Below, in pieces: positions 27,065 to 38,445 of a stretch of DNA of 64,000 bases. A program made the translations under genes and the position numbers. The notes under the pieces are model-generated. The model was not told the origin of the DNA. It searched no databases and saw nothing but the letters and a program-made list of their open reading frames with translations. Within the stretch, counting starts at the first letter, position 1. Each line of letters opens with the position of its first letter. Source of the DNA: Opitutia bacterium (GTDB lineage: Bacteria > Verrucomicrobiota > Verrucomicrobiia > Opitutales > Opitutaceae); the NCBI GenBank assembly GCA_016217545.1, contig JACRHT010000011.1:238103-302102 (forward strand), given 5' to 3'.

Positions 27065-27877
27065 TCAGGGCGGAGGGAGAGCGAAGACCCGCACGTAGTC
27101 GATGCGGAATTCCTGCGGGAATTTCGTGGTATCGTCCGGATAGCCCGGCCAGTAACCGCCGACGGCGAGGTTCAGCAGGAGGTAATACGGGCCGTCATCG
27201 AACACCCAGCGCGCCTTCTCGGGCAGGCTGGCGGGCGTGGCGGTGAAATAGGTTTTGCCGTCAAGCTGCCACGTGATGCGGCCGGGCGACCAGTCGATCG
27301 AGAAAACGTGATAAGCGTCGGCGAACACGGCGCCGTCGGGTAGCGTGGTCTTGCCCTGGATGCCTTGGGTGCCGGCGTAACCGGGGCCGTGAATGGTGGC
27401 GTAGAGAATGGACGGCTCGCGGCCGAGATTCTCCATGATGTCGATCTCGCCGCAATTCGGCCACTCGACCGGGCCGGCGTCGCGGCCGAGCATCCAGAAC
27501 GCCGGCCAGATCCCCTGCCCGCGCGGGAGTTTCAGGCGCGCCTCGATGCGGCCGTAGCGCGCGGTGAACTTGCCGGAAGTGTGCAGGCGCGCGGAGGTGA
27601 AGCGGCCGTCGGGTTCGCGTTGGGCGCGGAGGACGAGCGCCTTGCCGTCGGTGGCGGCGGGGTCGTCGGCGATGAAGGAGTTGGCGCGATCGGTCGTGTA
27701 GGTTTGGAGCTCCTTGTTGCCGAAGCCGTGGCTGCCGAGCTCGTGGGTCCATTTCGCGGCGTCGGGCGCGGCGCCGGCGGGTTGCGCGAATTCGTCGGAC
27801 CAGACGGGGCGCGCGGCTTCGGCGCGGAGGACCGGCGCGACGGTGAGGGCGGCGAGCAGTGTGGCGAGGCGGAGCAT
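27065..27877 (-). CDS. secreted GH16 beta-glucanase (laminarinase-like)
   Basis: 270-aa family 16 enzyme with signal peptide (MLRLATLLAALTVAPVLRAEA). The catalytic motif is present as GEIDIMEN (nucleophile and acid/base Glu flanking Asp). Other family marks are KWTHELGSHGFGNKELQTYT, IWPAFWMLG and a C-terminal FRIDYVRVF. Likely an endo-1,3(4)-beta-glucanase. It is read in the same direction as the LacI gene 15 bp downstream and the TonB receptor upstream. Confidence 0.95.
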   Translation of the reverse strand: MLRLATLLAALTVAPVLRAEAARPVWSDEFAQPAGAAPDAAKWTHELGSHGFGNKELQTYTTDRANSFIADDPAATDGKALVLRAQREPDGRFTSARLHTSGKFTARYGRIEARLKLPRGQGIWPAFWMLGRDAGPVEWPNCGEIDIMENLGREPSILYATIHGPGYAGTQGIQGKTTLPDGAVFADAYHVFSIDWSPGRITWQLDGKTYFTATPASLPEKARWVFDDGPYYLLLNLAVGGYWPGYPDDTTKFPQEFRIDYVRVFALPPP

Positions 27878-27894
27878 GCGAACGAAGGGGTGGC

Positions 27895-27935
27895 TAAAAA
27901 AGAGACGCGCATCAGCACCCCTGCTGATGCGCGTC
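27895..27935 (-). terminator. Rho-independent terminator after the TonB receptor gene
   Basis: A perfect 14-bp stem (27904-27917 with 27922-27935, loop CCCC) is followed on the minus strand by TCTTTTTT. It lies 24 bp downstream of the TonB-receptor stop and should separate that transcript from the GH16 gene. Confidence 0.95.
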
Positions 27936-27958
27936 GCAAACCATCATGCAATCTTCGA

Positions 27959-30886
27959 TCAGAACTTGTAGTCGAACTCGAGACGGTAGGTGCGCGGCGC
28001 CGAGTAGATCAGGCCGTAGAGCTTCCGGTCGTCGGTGAGGTTGTCGATGTTCAGCTGGGCAGCGGCGTCGTGGCCGCCGAGCTTGAAGGCGTAACGGGCC
28101 ATGGCGTTGTAGGAGTAACGGGCCGGCGTCTTGAGGACGACGATGTTGCCGTTCTTGTCCGTGATGCGCTGGCCGCCGCCGTGCGTGATGCCGGACTGAT
28201 ACTCGCGGGGCGACTCGTAGTTGCCGCCGAGGGCGAAGCTCCAACCCTTCATCGCGCCGGTGGTGAACTGGTAGTTCGCCCAGACGGAGCCTTGGTGCTC
28301 GGGCGTGTCATCCTGCTTCTCGCCGTAGCCGAAGCCGATGCCGGACCAGGTCGAGGAATCATACGGGCTCTTGTAGGCCGTGGTGAGCGGCTTGCCGGTC
28401 AGACCCCAGTCGGTGTTCGGGAAATACCAGACGGCCCAGCGGTCGTTCTGATTGGCGTATTTGGCGAAGTCGCCGGCGGAGGTGATGATCTTCTCGATGT
28501 GGGTGTAGCTCGCGATGACTTGGAAGTTGTTCGTCGGCGAGAACACGAGGTCGGCCTGCCAGCCTTTGCCTTGGTCGGCACCGATAACGTATTCGTTGCC
28601 TTGCGGGCTCGAAGCGCGGTCGTTCCACGCGTTGTTGGTCTCGGCGTCGTAGTTGTAGAGCCAGCCCGGCCAGCTCATGCCCTTGCTCTTGGTGTAGTCG
28701 AAGATGGCGTCGAGGAAGGCGGCGCCGGTGGTCTTCGAGGCGTTCACATACCAGTTGGTGCTGCCACCGACATTCTTCTGGTAGATCGAACCGGCGGCGA
28801 CGCCGGCGTTCCACTGCGCGATGCTCGCGTCGTTGGCGCCGTTGGTCCAGCTCGGGCCGCCCGCGCTCTGCGGGGCGAACTCGTTAACCTGGTAAACGAT
28901 GTCCTTGCTCGCGTTGAAATTCTTGTAGTTGGACGTCGGGGCCCACCAGTAGAAGAAGGGCGTGCCGGAGCGGTTGATCTTGAACGAGCTGACGGAACCG
29001 GAAATGCGGCCTTCCCAGAGGTCGAACTTCACGCCGAATTCCTTCGAGCGGGCGATGACGGCGCCGATCGGGTTGCCGTTGGTGTCGACGTAGCCGTTGA
29101 AGTTGGGCTGCACGCCTTCGGCCTTGAGGGCGAAGAGCGAGATCTGCTTCGTGACTTCGAGGCTGACGCCGCGCTGATAGGTGCGGACCTTGGCCTTCGG
29201 GCTGCGAACCTTCGACGTCGTGTTGGCGACGCGGTTGTTCGTGTAGACGTAGTTGTCGCTCAGGTCGTCGCGGCCGCCGAGGATGACGAGGACGCGGTCC
29301 TGGATGAACTTGCCCGAGTAGACGACGTAGGTGGATTGGTCCCACGCACGGTTCTCGTTGAAGGTCTTGTTGACCATCGCGACGTCGGCGGTGCCGTCAC
29401 CCTGCTTGCCGAAGGTGATCGGGGAAGCGTCGAGCGGGCTCTTGTAGTTGCGGAGGTTGTCGTCGGTGCCGCGGTCGTCGGAGGTGTTCTTCTGGGATTC
29501 CTCGGAGTGGCCGAGGAGGATGGAGTGAGTGTTGGAGAGCCACTTGTTGCCGGCGAGGAAGGTGTCCTTCCAGCTGAGTTCGGCGCGGACCTGGTCGTGG
29601 GTGTTCTCGGAGCGGTTGGTGCCCCAGCCGTATTGGAGGATGACGTCGCTGACGTTGCCGTTGATGACGCCCGTGTGGGAGTCGCCGCCGGTCTTGTCGA
29701 GCGAGGCGATGCCGAGATTGACGGTCTTGCGGAGCGCGGTGGGGCCAACGCCAGTGGTGAGATTGCCGAACACGTCGCGGGTGTTGAACGTGACGTTATT
29801 GTGGTTGTAGCCGACGAGCAGGTGGAGGCTTTCAAAGATCTGCTGGTCAGCCTGCACGCGGATGTTGCTCGCCTTGGTCTTGATGTAGGTGTCGGGACCG
29901 CTCCAACGGAAGGTGTAGGGGTCGGTGCCGGGCAGGTTGTAGAAGTCGGCGTGTTCACCCTGGTCGCCGCCGCTTGCGACCGTCATGGCGCGGACGCGGC
30001 GGAAGCCGACGCCTTCGTCGGTCTGTTTGCCGTATTCGAAATCGGCGAGGATTTCGGTCGTCTTCGTCGGACGGAAGCTGAAGGCCGGGGAGATGAACGC
30101 GTGGTTGGACTTGTTATACTGCGTGTAGTCGCCGCGATCCTCGAGCGCGCCGGTGACGCGGTAGTTGAAGTCCCACGTCGGGCTGATCGGGCCGGTGGTG
30201 TCGAGCGTCAGGCGCTTGAAGTCGTAGCTGCCGAGTGAGAGGCCGACTTCGGACGACTGCTTGGCCTGCGGGGTCTTCGGGATGTAGTTAACGATACCGC
30301 CGAATTCGCCGATGCCGTAGAGCAACGCGGTCGGACCGAACGCCACTTCGACGCGGCCGATGTTGATCGAGTCGGTCGAGTTCTGGCGGCGGAAGCCGTC
30401 GCGCAGCACGGCGTCGGTGATGTAGCCGCGGATCTTGTAGGAAGTGGCCGTCTTGCTGGCGGTCGCGCCTTCGGGGTTGTTCACGCCGCCGGGGCCCTGA
30501 TAGGCGCCGCCGGGCGTGCCCTGGTCGTTTTGCGACTGGAGCTGGATGGCCGAAGTGAAGGAAAGGGCCTTGCGGAGATCGTTCGCACCGGTGTCGCGCA
30601 CGAACTTTTCCGTGATGACCGCAATGGGCATCGGCAGGTCCTTGATGGACTCGTTCAGGCGCGTGCCTGTCGTGGCGTTGGTGGCCTTGTAGCCATTGTC
30701 CTTGTCCGTGGTCACCTTGAAGGGCGACAACACGTAGGCTTCGTCTTTGTCTTTGACGGGCGCGACGGCGGTTTCACCGGCCGGCGCGGGTGGCGTCGAT
30801 TGGGCATTGGCCAGAGGCCAGAGGCCGAGCAGCGCGATGCCGGCCGCTACGCCGGCTCGAATCGCAGAGGGGGATGCGAGGTGCAT
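27959..30886 (-). CDS. TonB-dependent outer-membrane receptor
   Basis: 975-aa outer-membrane receptor importing large substrates such as oligosaccharides with energy from TonB. A signal peptide (GVAAGIALLGLWPLANA core) precedes a TonB-box-like and plug region (about 50-200: LNESIKDLPMPIAVITEKF, IRGYITDAVLRDG, YGIGEFGGIVNYIPKTP). A 22-strand-type beta-barrel follows, ending LEFDYKF with the usual C-terminal Phe. No SusD partner is adjacent, as is usual for Verrucomicrobiota. Its promoter region (30887-31276) is shared with a divergent LacI regulator. Confidence 0.95.
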   Translation of the reverse strand: MHLASPSAIRAGVAAGIALLGLWPLANAQSTPPAPAGETAVAPVKDKDEAYVLSPFKVTTDKDNGYKATNATTGTRLNESIKDLPMPIAVITEKFVRDTGANDLRKALSFTSAIQLQSQNDQGTPGGAYQGPGGVNNPEGATASKTATSYKIRGYITDAVLRDGFRRQNSTDSINIGRVEVAFGPTALLYGIGEFGGIVNYIPKTPQAKQSSEVGLSLGSYDFKRLTLDTTGPISPTWDFNYRVTGALEDRGDYTQYNKSNHAFISPAFSFRPTKTTEILADFEYGKQTDEGVGFRRVRAMTVASGGDQGEHADFYNLPGTDPYTFRWSGPDTYIKTKASNIRVQADQQIFESLHLLVGYNHNNVTFNTRDVFGNLTTGVGPTALRKTVNLGIASLDKTGGDSHTGVINGNVSDVILQYGWGTNRSENTHDQVRAELSWKDTFLAGNKWLSNTHSILLGHSEESQKNTSDDRGTDDNLRNYKSPLDASPITFGKQGDGTADVAMVNKTFNENRAWDQSTYVVYSGKFIQDRVLVILGGRDDLSDNYVYTNNRVANTTSKVRSPKAKVRTYQRGVSLEVTKQISLFALKAEGVQPNFNGYVDTNGNPIGAVIARSKEFGVKFDLWEGRISGSVSSFKINRSGTPFFYWWAPTSNYKNFNASKDIVYQVNEFAPQSAGGPSWTNGANDASIAQWNAGVAAGSIYQKNVGGSTNWYVNASKTTGAAFLDAIFDYTKSKGMSWPGWLYNYDAETNNAWNDRASSPQGNEYVIGADQGKGWQADLVFSPTNNFQVIASYTHIEKIITSAGDFAKYANQNDRWAVWYFPNTDWGLTGKPLTTAYKSPYDSSTWSGIGFGYGEKQDDTPEHQGSVWANYQFTTGAMKGWSFALGGNYESPREYQSGITHGGGQRITDKNGNIVVLKTPARYSYNAMARYAFKLGGHDAAAQLNIDNLTDDRKLYGLIYSAPRTYRLEFDYKF

Positions 30887-31276
30887 TGGGGATCTTCTTG
30901 GGTTGGGTGCTAACCCCGAAACCCGAGCGTATCATGCGGAGCCGCACAGGGCGGCGCCGCCTGAGGCGAGGGGTGTTGGGGTTTGGTAGAGTTACAGCCG
31001 ACGCAGCTAGGGAGATCGCCGCGCTTGCTGGCGAAAATCTTCTTTCTGGTGCATCGCTTGTCAAACGCTGTGTGCATTGGCATGTGCACAAACAATTCAA
31101 ACTACTGATGCACCTTTTAATGATATGAGCCAACGCTTTCCAAAATCGATTTCGGCGATTTAGTCGCCAAATTTCCGGTCAAAATAAATTTTGGTGCACT
31201 CATTGGTTCTTGCTTCATGCACCAAATCGGACTTTGTGTGCCGCGCTGTTTTGAACCGCGCTCGCCCCCTGCCCCC
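30887..31276. promoter_or_regulatory. divergent promoter region with repeated GGTGCA/TGCACC half-sites
   Basis: This 390-bp region separates the TonB-receptor gene (minus) from a LacI regulator (plus) and contains no gene. It is more AT-rich than its surroundings. GGTGCA or TGCACC occurs at 31047-31052, 31109-31114, 31193-31198 and 31218-31223. The last two form a 9-bp inverted repeat, TTTGGTGCA (31190-31198) with TGCACCAAA (31218-31226). A GTGCATTGGCATGTGCAC palindrome-like stretch sits at about 31071-31088. These are plausible LacI-type operators; promoters were not resolved. Confidence 0.6.
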
Positions 31277-32347
31277 ATGGCCAAGATCAGTCACGCCGTC
31301 ATCGCGAAAAAGCTGAACATCTCGCGCGCCACGGTCACCCGCAGCCTCGCAAATCATCCGGCAATCAGCGCGGAAACCCGCGCGCGCGTCATCGCGGCGG
31401 CCGATGAGCTGGGCTACCGCCCGAGCCCTGGCCGCGCGATGCGCAACCGCGGTCGCGGTGCGCGGCGCCTCACGATCGGCGTGCTCATCGGTCTCGAGGT
31501 GCAGCCGGAAAAAGCGGTGCTCACGACCTACCCGCACATTCTCAAGGGCATTCGCGAACGCGCCGAGATCGAGCGCGTGCACATCGACGTGCACTACCGC
31601 GCGCCCGTCGCGTTCCATCCCGAAGCGTCGCCCGTGGAATTTTCGCGTCTCATCCGCCAAGGCGATTGGCGCGGCGCCATTCTCATCTACCCCTTCGACG
31701 AAGCCGCCGTAGAAACCATCGCCAGCAAAATCTCCACCGTCGGCGTGCTCGAGAGCTACAACTGCCCCGGTGTCGACGTGATCGACACCGACGACGCCCT
31801 CGCCGTCTGCTCGCTCGCCGACACGCTGCGCGCCGCCGGCCACCGCCGCATCGGTTTTCTGTCGTGGGACTATCAGATCGGCGGCCACTGGATCGCGCGC
31901 CGCTTCAGCGGCTACATCGAATCGCTCTTTCTCAACGATCTCGAGTTCAACGCCGACTGGGTGCTGAACGTCCGCCCCAACACCGGGCGGGTGCCGCGCG
32001 CGCAACTCGCTGACGTCGTCGCGCGCCTCGTGCGCGAGCAGCAGGTGACGGGCTGGGTTTGCGCCGCCGACCACCAAGCCTACCAGCTCATCCAGGACTT
32101 GCCGACGCGCGGCATTCGCGTCCCCGAGGATTGCTCCGTCACCGGCTTCGACGGACTCGAGCCGCCCAACGGCCTCCCGCGCGTCACGTCGATGCGCGTG
32201 CCGCACGAACACATCGGCGCCTCCGCTCTCTCGCGTTTGATCAGCCGCATCCAACACCCGACCTCGCCGCGAAGGAAAATCCTCGTCGAAGCGCAACTGG
32301 TCAACGGCGTCACGGTCGGCGCGCCGCTGGCGCTCGCGACCCGCTGA
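31277..32347 (+). CDS. LacI-family transcriptional regulator (PUL copy 2)
   Basis: 356-aa regulator starting at ATG 31277 (MAKISHAVIAKKLNISRATV). HTH, hinge and effector domains are complete (LTIGVLIGLE, GHRRIGFLSWDYQIGGHW, VCAADHQAYQLI, PEDCSVTGFDG). It is a paralogue of the LacI protein at 25994-27049. Divergent from the TonB receptor, it probably binds the shared intergenic region and controls uptake. Confidence 0.95.
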   Translation: MAKISHAVIAKKLNISRATVTRSLANHPAISAETRARVIAAADELGYRPSPGRAMRNRGRGARRLTIGVLIGLEVQPEKAVLTTYPHILKGIRERAEIERVHIDVHYRAPVAFHPEASPVEFSRLIRQGDWRGAILIYPFDEAAVETIASKISTVGVLESYNCPGVDVIDTDDALAVCSLADTLRAAGHRRIGFLSWDYQIGGHWIARRFSGYIESLFLNDLEFNADWVLNVRPNTGRVPRAQLADVVARLVREQQVTGWVCAADHQAYQLIQDLPTRGIRVPEDCSVTGFDGLEPPNGLPRVTSMRVPHEHIGASALSRLISRIQHPTSPRRKILVEAQLVNGVTVGAPLALATR

Positions 32348-32394
32348 GCCAGCCACGCGCGGGGACGAACGACGCAGCGCCCGGCAGCTTCAGC

Positions 32395-34980
<2,586 letters not shown>

Positions 34981-35106
34981 GATGGTTTCTCCTTCGCAGA
35001 CAGTGTTCCACTTCCACAATACCCGCTCCCGAGTGAAACGCCACCGCCACACCGCGCCCGCTGTGCCACAACGCGACACCGCGCGACACGGCGCGAGACG
35101 TTCTGC

Positions 35107-35164
35107 GTAGCGCAGGCGTCTCGCCTGCATTCAGGCACCGAAGCAGGCGGGACGCCTGCGCTAC
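35107..35164. repeat. GTAGCGCAGGCGTC-type inverted repeat overlapping the panD stop
   Basis: Two 22-nt arms (35107-35128 and 35143-35164) with one mismatch are separated by 14 nt. The motif is GTAGCGCAGGCG(T/C)C. The right arm supplies the TAG stop codon of panD (35161-35163), so the repeat has inserted at, or defined, the gene end. Confidence 0.85.
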
Positions 35165-35511
35165 TTTCGTTTCGGCCGGTTCCGCGCGTCGAGCAACACC
35201 ACAACGGGCTCGTGGGCCTCCGCCTCCGCAGGCTCGAACTCGGCATAGGCCGCGATGATCACCTCGTCACCCGGCTGCACGAGCCGCGCCGCTGCGCCGT
35301 TGACCATGATCTCGCCGCGCTGCGTGCCGCCGATGACATACGTCGCGAAACGCTGGCCGTTGGTCACGTTGTAGATTTCCACGCGCTCGTGCAGGAGGAA
35401 ACCCGCCGCACGCCGCAGCTCGGGCGCGATCGCGATCGAGCCCTCGTAGTTCAAATCCGCCGCGGTGACCCGCGCGCGGTGGAGTTTCGATTTCAGCAGC
35501 GTCAGGCGCAT
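35161..35511 (-). CDS. panD: aspartate 1-decarboxylase proenzyme
   Basis: 116-aa pyruvoyl enzyme converting aspartate to beta-alanine for pantothenate synthesis. Self-processing site YEGSIAI with Ser25 (after Gly24), and the conserved [10 protein letters not shown] start, [14 protein letters not shown] and [20 protein letters not shown] all match. The gene is the last of the pantothenate/CoA cluster, 7 nt after coaX. Its stop codon lies in a repetitive palindrome. Confidence 0.97.
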   Translation of the reverse strand: MRLTLLKSKLHRARVTAADLNYEGSIAIAPELRRAAGFLLHERVEIYNVTNGQRFATYVIGGTQRGEIMVNGAAARLVQPGDEVIIAAYAEFEPAEAEAHEPVVVLLDARNRPKRK

Positions 35512-35518
35512 GGCAAAA

Positions 35519-36298
35519 TCACTCCGCCCCGGCGTTCAAACGCACCGCATGCCGCAGACCGAGCAACACGAGTTCCGGCACGATCTCGTCGAACAACTGC
35601 TCACTCTCGAACATCCGCGCGAAGCCGCCGGTGCCGATCACGTAGGGCCGCGCGCCCGCGAAGCCCTCGGCGGTCAGCTCGCTGAGCAGCCGTTTCACCG
35701 CGCCGACATGCCCGTGATACAGCCCGGCCTGGATGCTCTCGACCGACGTGCGGCCGAGCGCCGATTCGGGACGCTGGATCTCCACCGCCGGCAACTTCGC
35801 CGTGCGGGCCGAAAGCACCTCCGCCGAGAGCCCCACGCCCGGCATGATCGCGCCGCCGAGGTATTCCCCCTCGGCCGTCACCACGTCGAACGTCGTCGCC
35901 GTGCCGCAATCCACCACGATCACGTCGCGCTCCGGCTGGCGCTGCGTCGCCGCGATGGCGTTGGCCACGCGGTCCGCGCCAACTTCCGCCGGATTGCGGT
36001 AGCGGATCTTCAGGCCGGTCTTCACTCCCGCCTGCAACACGAACGGCTCGGCGTGGAAATACTTCACGCTCGCGGCGCGCAGCGGGTAGGCCGCCGGCGG
36101 CACCACCGAGCAGATGGCCACCTCCGTGACCTGCCGCGGGTCGAGGCCGTTTTCGCGCAGCACGGAAAGAAAGAACACACCGAGTTCATCGGACGAGCCG
36201 AGCGGATGCGTCGATTTCCGGAACTGGAACTTCAGCGCGTCATCCACGAAGACGCCGCCGTGGATCTGGGTGTTGCCGACATCAAGACAGAGGAGCAT
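35519..36298 (-). CDS. coaX: type III pantothenate kinase
   Basis: 259-aa CoaX kinase phosphorylating pantothenate. ASKHA-fold motifs: [11 protein letters not shown] phosphate 1 loop, [12 protein letters not shown] phosphate 2 loop, [11 protein letters not shown] and GTGGFARM. Overlaps the coaBC stop by 17 nt, and precedes panD by 7 nt, so the operon is translationally linked. Confidence 0.96.
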   Translation of the reverse strand: MLLCLDVGNTQIHGGVFVDDALKFQFRKSTHPLGSSDELGVFFLSVLRENGLDPRQVTEVAICSVVPPAAYPLRAASVKYFHAEPFVLQAGVKTGLKIRYRNPAEVGADRVANAIAATQRQPERDVIVVDCGTATTFDVVTAEGEYLGGAIMPGVGLSAEVLSARTAKLPAVEIQRPESALGRTSVESIQAGLYHGHVGAVKRLLSELTAEGFAGARPYVIGTGGFARMFESEQLFDEIVPELVLLGLRHAVRLNAGAE

Positions 36299-37568
36299 GG
36301 AGCGAGGGATTTTCGGTTTTGGGTTCGGGAATTTCGCATGAGCCGGGCGCCACGGCGACTTCGCCGACGAGCCAGCGCTCGAGCGCGAGCGCGAGCTCGC
36401 TGCGCGTCGCGCACGGCTGCGCGCGGCCCTCGGCGAGGTGGAGCGTCGCGGGAAAATCGTCGGCCGTCGCGCCGCGAGCCGTCAGGTCGTTGTGCACGAC
36501 CGCATCCGGTCGCGCCCGCGCGAACAGCGCGCGCACCGCGCCCATCGCCTCTCCCGGCATGGCGCCATGCGTGAGTTTGAAAGCCACAACGCGCAACGGC
36601 GCCGCCGACCGCGCCCGCAGGGTATCGAGCAACTTCGGCAGCGGGCGCAGGCGCAAAAGCGGCGGCGACTCCGTCTCCAGTTTGCCGCCGGCGGATGCGC
36701 GCCCGTCGCCGCGCTCGTCGACCAGCTCGACGCCGAAGTCGCTCACCGCCGCCGCGTGGACCACCGCGTCGAACCGCCCCGCCGCCAGCAGGCGCGACAG
36801 CGCGCCGTCCAGATCGGCGAAACTCACAAAGGTCTCCTCCGCGCATCCGGCCTCCGAACGCACGCTGCCGCGCGCCCGCAGCAAGGTCACCTCATGACCG
36901 CTGCGCGCGAAATGCTCGGCCAATCGCGCGCCCGTGGCGCCCGTGCTGGTGTTGGTGAGCACGCGCACGCCATCGATTGGTTCCTGCGTTCCGCCGCTGG
37001 TGATCAGCACGCGCAGGCGGCGCGCCGGTCGCGCGAGCGCCGCCTCCGTGGCGGCCACGATCTCGGCGGGCTCGCTCATGCGCCCCTCGCCCACTTCGCC
37101 GCAGGCCGTGCGCCCCTCGGCGACGGGGAGCACTCGCACACCCCACGCGGTCAGCTGCGCGACGGCGGCCTGCGTCGCCGGATGCGCCCACATCGCCGGG
37201 TTCATCGCCGGCGCCACGAGCCACGGCTTGCGCCGGTCGTGCGCGAGAAAGAGCGCGCCCGGCAGATCGTCGGCCATGCCGGCCGCGAACCGGTTGAGCG
37301 TGTTCGCCGTCGCCGGGCACACCAACACCGCGTCGGCCCAGCGCGTCAGCTCGATGTGTTCGAGCGCCGCGCCCGGCGCGAACAAATCCGTCAGCGGCAC
37401 CGCGCCGGTAAGACCCTCCAGCGTCGCCGGCCCGACAAAGCGCAACGCCGCCTCGGTCGCCACGCAACGCACGTGGTGCCCGCGCTGCACGAGACGCGAG
37501 ATCACATCGCACGCCTTCGCGGCCGCGATCGATCCGGTGAGCACAACGAGAAGATTGGAGCCACACAT
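36282..37568 (-). CDS. coaBC: bifunctional phosphopantothenoylcysteine decarboxylase / synthetase
   Basis: 428-aa fusion. N-terminal CoaC flavoprotein (about 1-180): LLVVLTGSIAAAKA, PATANTLNRFAAGMADDL, PAMNPAMW and active-site Cys in TACGEVGEGRM. C-terminal CoaB (about 185-400): VLITSGGTQEPIDGVR, the AAVSDF motif, FKLTHG with the conserved Lys, and VVHNDLT. It makes 4'-phosphopantetheine from phosphopantothenate and cysteine. It lies downstream of panC behind a REP-like repeat and overlaps coaX. Confidence 0.96.
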   Translation of the reverse strand: MCGSNLLVVLTGSIAAAKACDVISRLVQRGHHVRCVATEAALRFVGPATLEGLTGAVPLTDLFAPGAALEHIELTRWADAVLVCPATANTLNRFAAGMADDLPGALFLAHDRRKPWLVAPAMNPAMWAHPATQAAVAQLTAWGVRVLPVAEGRTACGEVGEGRMSEPAEIVAATEAALARPARRLRVLITSGGTQEPIDGVRVLTNTSTGATGARLAEHFARSGHEVTLLRARGSVRSEAGCAEETFVSFADLDGALSRLLAAGRFDAVVHAAAVSDFGVELVDERGDGRASAGGKLETESPPLLRLRPLPKLLDTLRARSAAPLRVVAFKLTHGAMPGEAMGAVRALFARARPDAVVHNDLTARGATADDFPATLHLAEGRAQPCATRSELALALERWLVGEVAVAPGSCEIPEPKTENPSLHAPLS

Positions 37569-37597
37569 GGGTCAGAGCGGATTGCCGCTTGCGTTGA

Positions 37598-37654
37598 GGT
37601 GGAACGCGTTGACCTCAACGCGTTCAAGGCGGATTGAGGTCAATCCGCTCCACC
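37598..37654. repeat. REP-like nested palindrome, copy 2
   Basis: Arms 37598-37624 and 37628-37654 are inverted relative to each other with several substitutions. Each arm still folds on itself, one on CGCGTTGA, the other on CGGATTGA with matching complement, so the changes are compensatory. Same family as 8674-8748. It sits between panC and coaBC in the pan/coa operon. Confidence 0.8.
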
Positions 37655-37680
37655 TTCCGGCCACGGGCGGCCGCATTGTT

Positions 37681-38445
37681 TCAGAGGCGCACATTGTCGA
37701 TGAGTCTCACACCGCCGATGTGCACCGCGCCGAGTCGCACGCCGTCGCGCTCCGCCACGTAGTCGACCGCGAAGCCCGCGCCGCGCAACGCCTGCTCCGC
37801 CGCCGCCGCGGTGCCGGCGCGCAAGAGCTTCGGAAACGCCGCCGCGTGCGCGCGGTCGGCTGGCGCGAGCCGGCGATTGCGCGAGCTGAGCGCCAAGCCG
37901 TCGGAGTCGCGCACGGTCGGGCACGCGACGATCTCGCCGGGCAGGAACAGCGCTTCCGCCATGCCGCGCACGAGCTGGAGCTGCTGCCAGTCCTTCTCGC
38001 CGAAATACGAGCGCGTCGGCTGCACGAGGTTGAGCAGCTTCAACACCACCGTGAGCACGCCGTCGAAATGCCCGGGCCGGTGCGCGCCCTCGAGTTCGCG
38101 GCTGAATTCCAGCTCGCTCACGCGATAGCGGTAGCGGTCGGGATACATCTCCGCCGCATTCGGCACGAACACGTCGGTCGCGAGCCCGCGCGCGAGCTCC
38201 ACGTCCTCGGCGAGCGTGCGCGGATATTTTGCGAGGTCGGCCGGGTCGTTGAACTGCGTCGGGTTGACGAAGACGCTGAGCACCACGCGGTCGTTCTCCG
38301 TCCGCGCCCGCTCGAGCAGCGCGCGATGCCCGGCGTGCAACGCGCCCATCGTCGGCACAAATCCGACCGAGCAACCCGCAAAGCGCGGCCCCGCCCGCTC
38401 GGCGCGCCACGCCGCGATCGATTCGTGGAGGCGCGGCGCGTTCAT
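37681..38445 (-). CDS. panC: pantoate--beta-alanine ligase
   Basis: 254-aa enzyme (start ATG 38445) joining pantoate and beta-alanine with ATP. Class I ligase motifs: FVPTMGALHAGH (HIGH-type), VFVNPTQFNDPADLAKYPR, and YFGEKDWQQL, SSRNRRL (KMSKS-like). The ATG overlaps the panB stop as ATGA. The following gene coaBC is separated by 112 bp with a REP-like repeat. Confidence 0.97.
   Translation of the reverse strand: MNAPRLHESIAAWRAERAGPRFAGCSVGFVPTMGALHAGHRALLERARTENDRVVLSVFVNPTQFNDPADLAKYPRTLAEDVELARGLATDVFVPNAAEMYPDRYRYRVSELEFSRELEGAHRPGHFDGVLTVVLKLLNLVQPTRSYFGEKDWQQLQLVRGMAEALFLPGEIVACPTVRDSDGLALSSRNRRLAPADRAHAAAFPKLLRAGTAAAAEQALRGAGFAVDYVAERDGVRLGAVHIGGVRLIDNVRL

Noticed and set aside
27365..30238. 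957-codon plus-strand frame opposite the TonB receptor and GH16 genes
   Set aside because: Shadow of the receptor (Val/Ala/Gly/Asp-rich), crosses a terminator and two real genes.
35009..35060. Possible heat-shock promoter upstream of clpB
   Set aside because: TTTCAC and TATTGT-like boxes are only 11 bp apart and do not fit a sigma-32 or CIRCE pattern.
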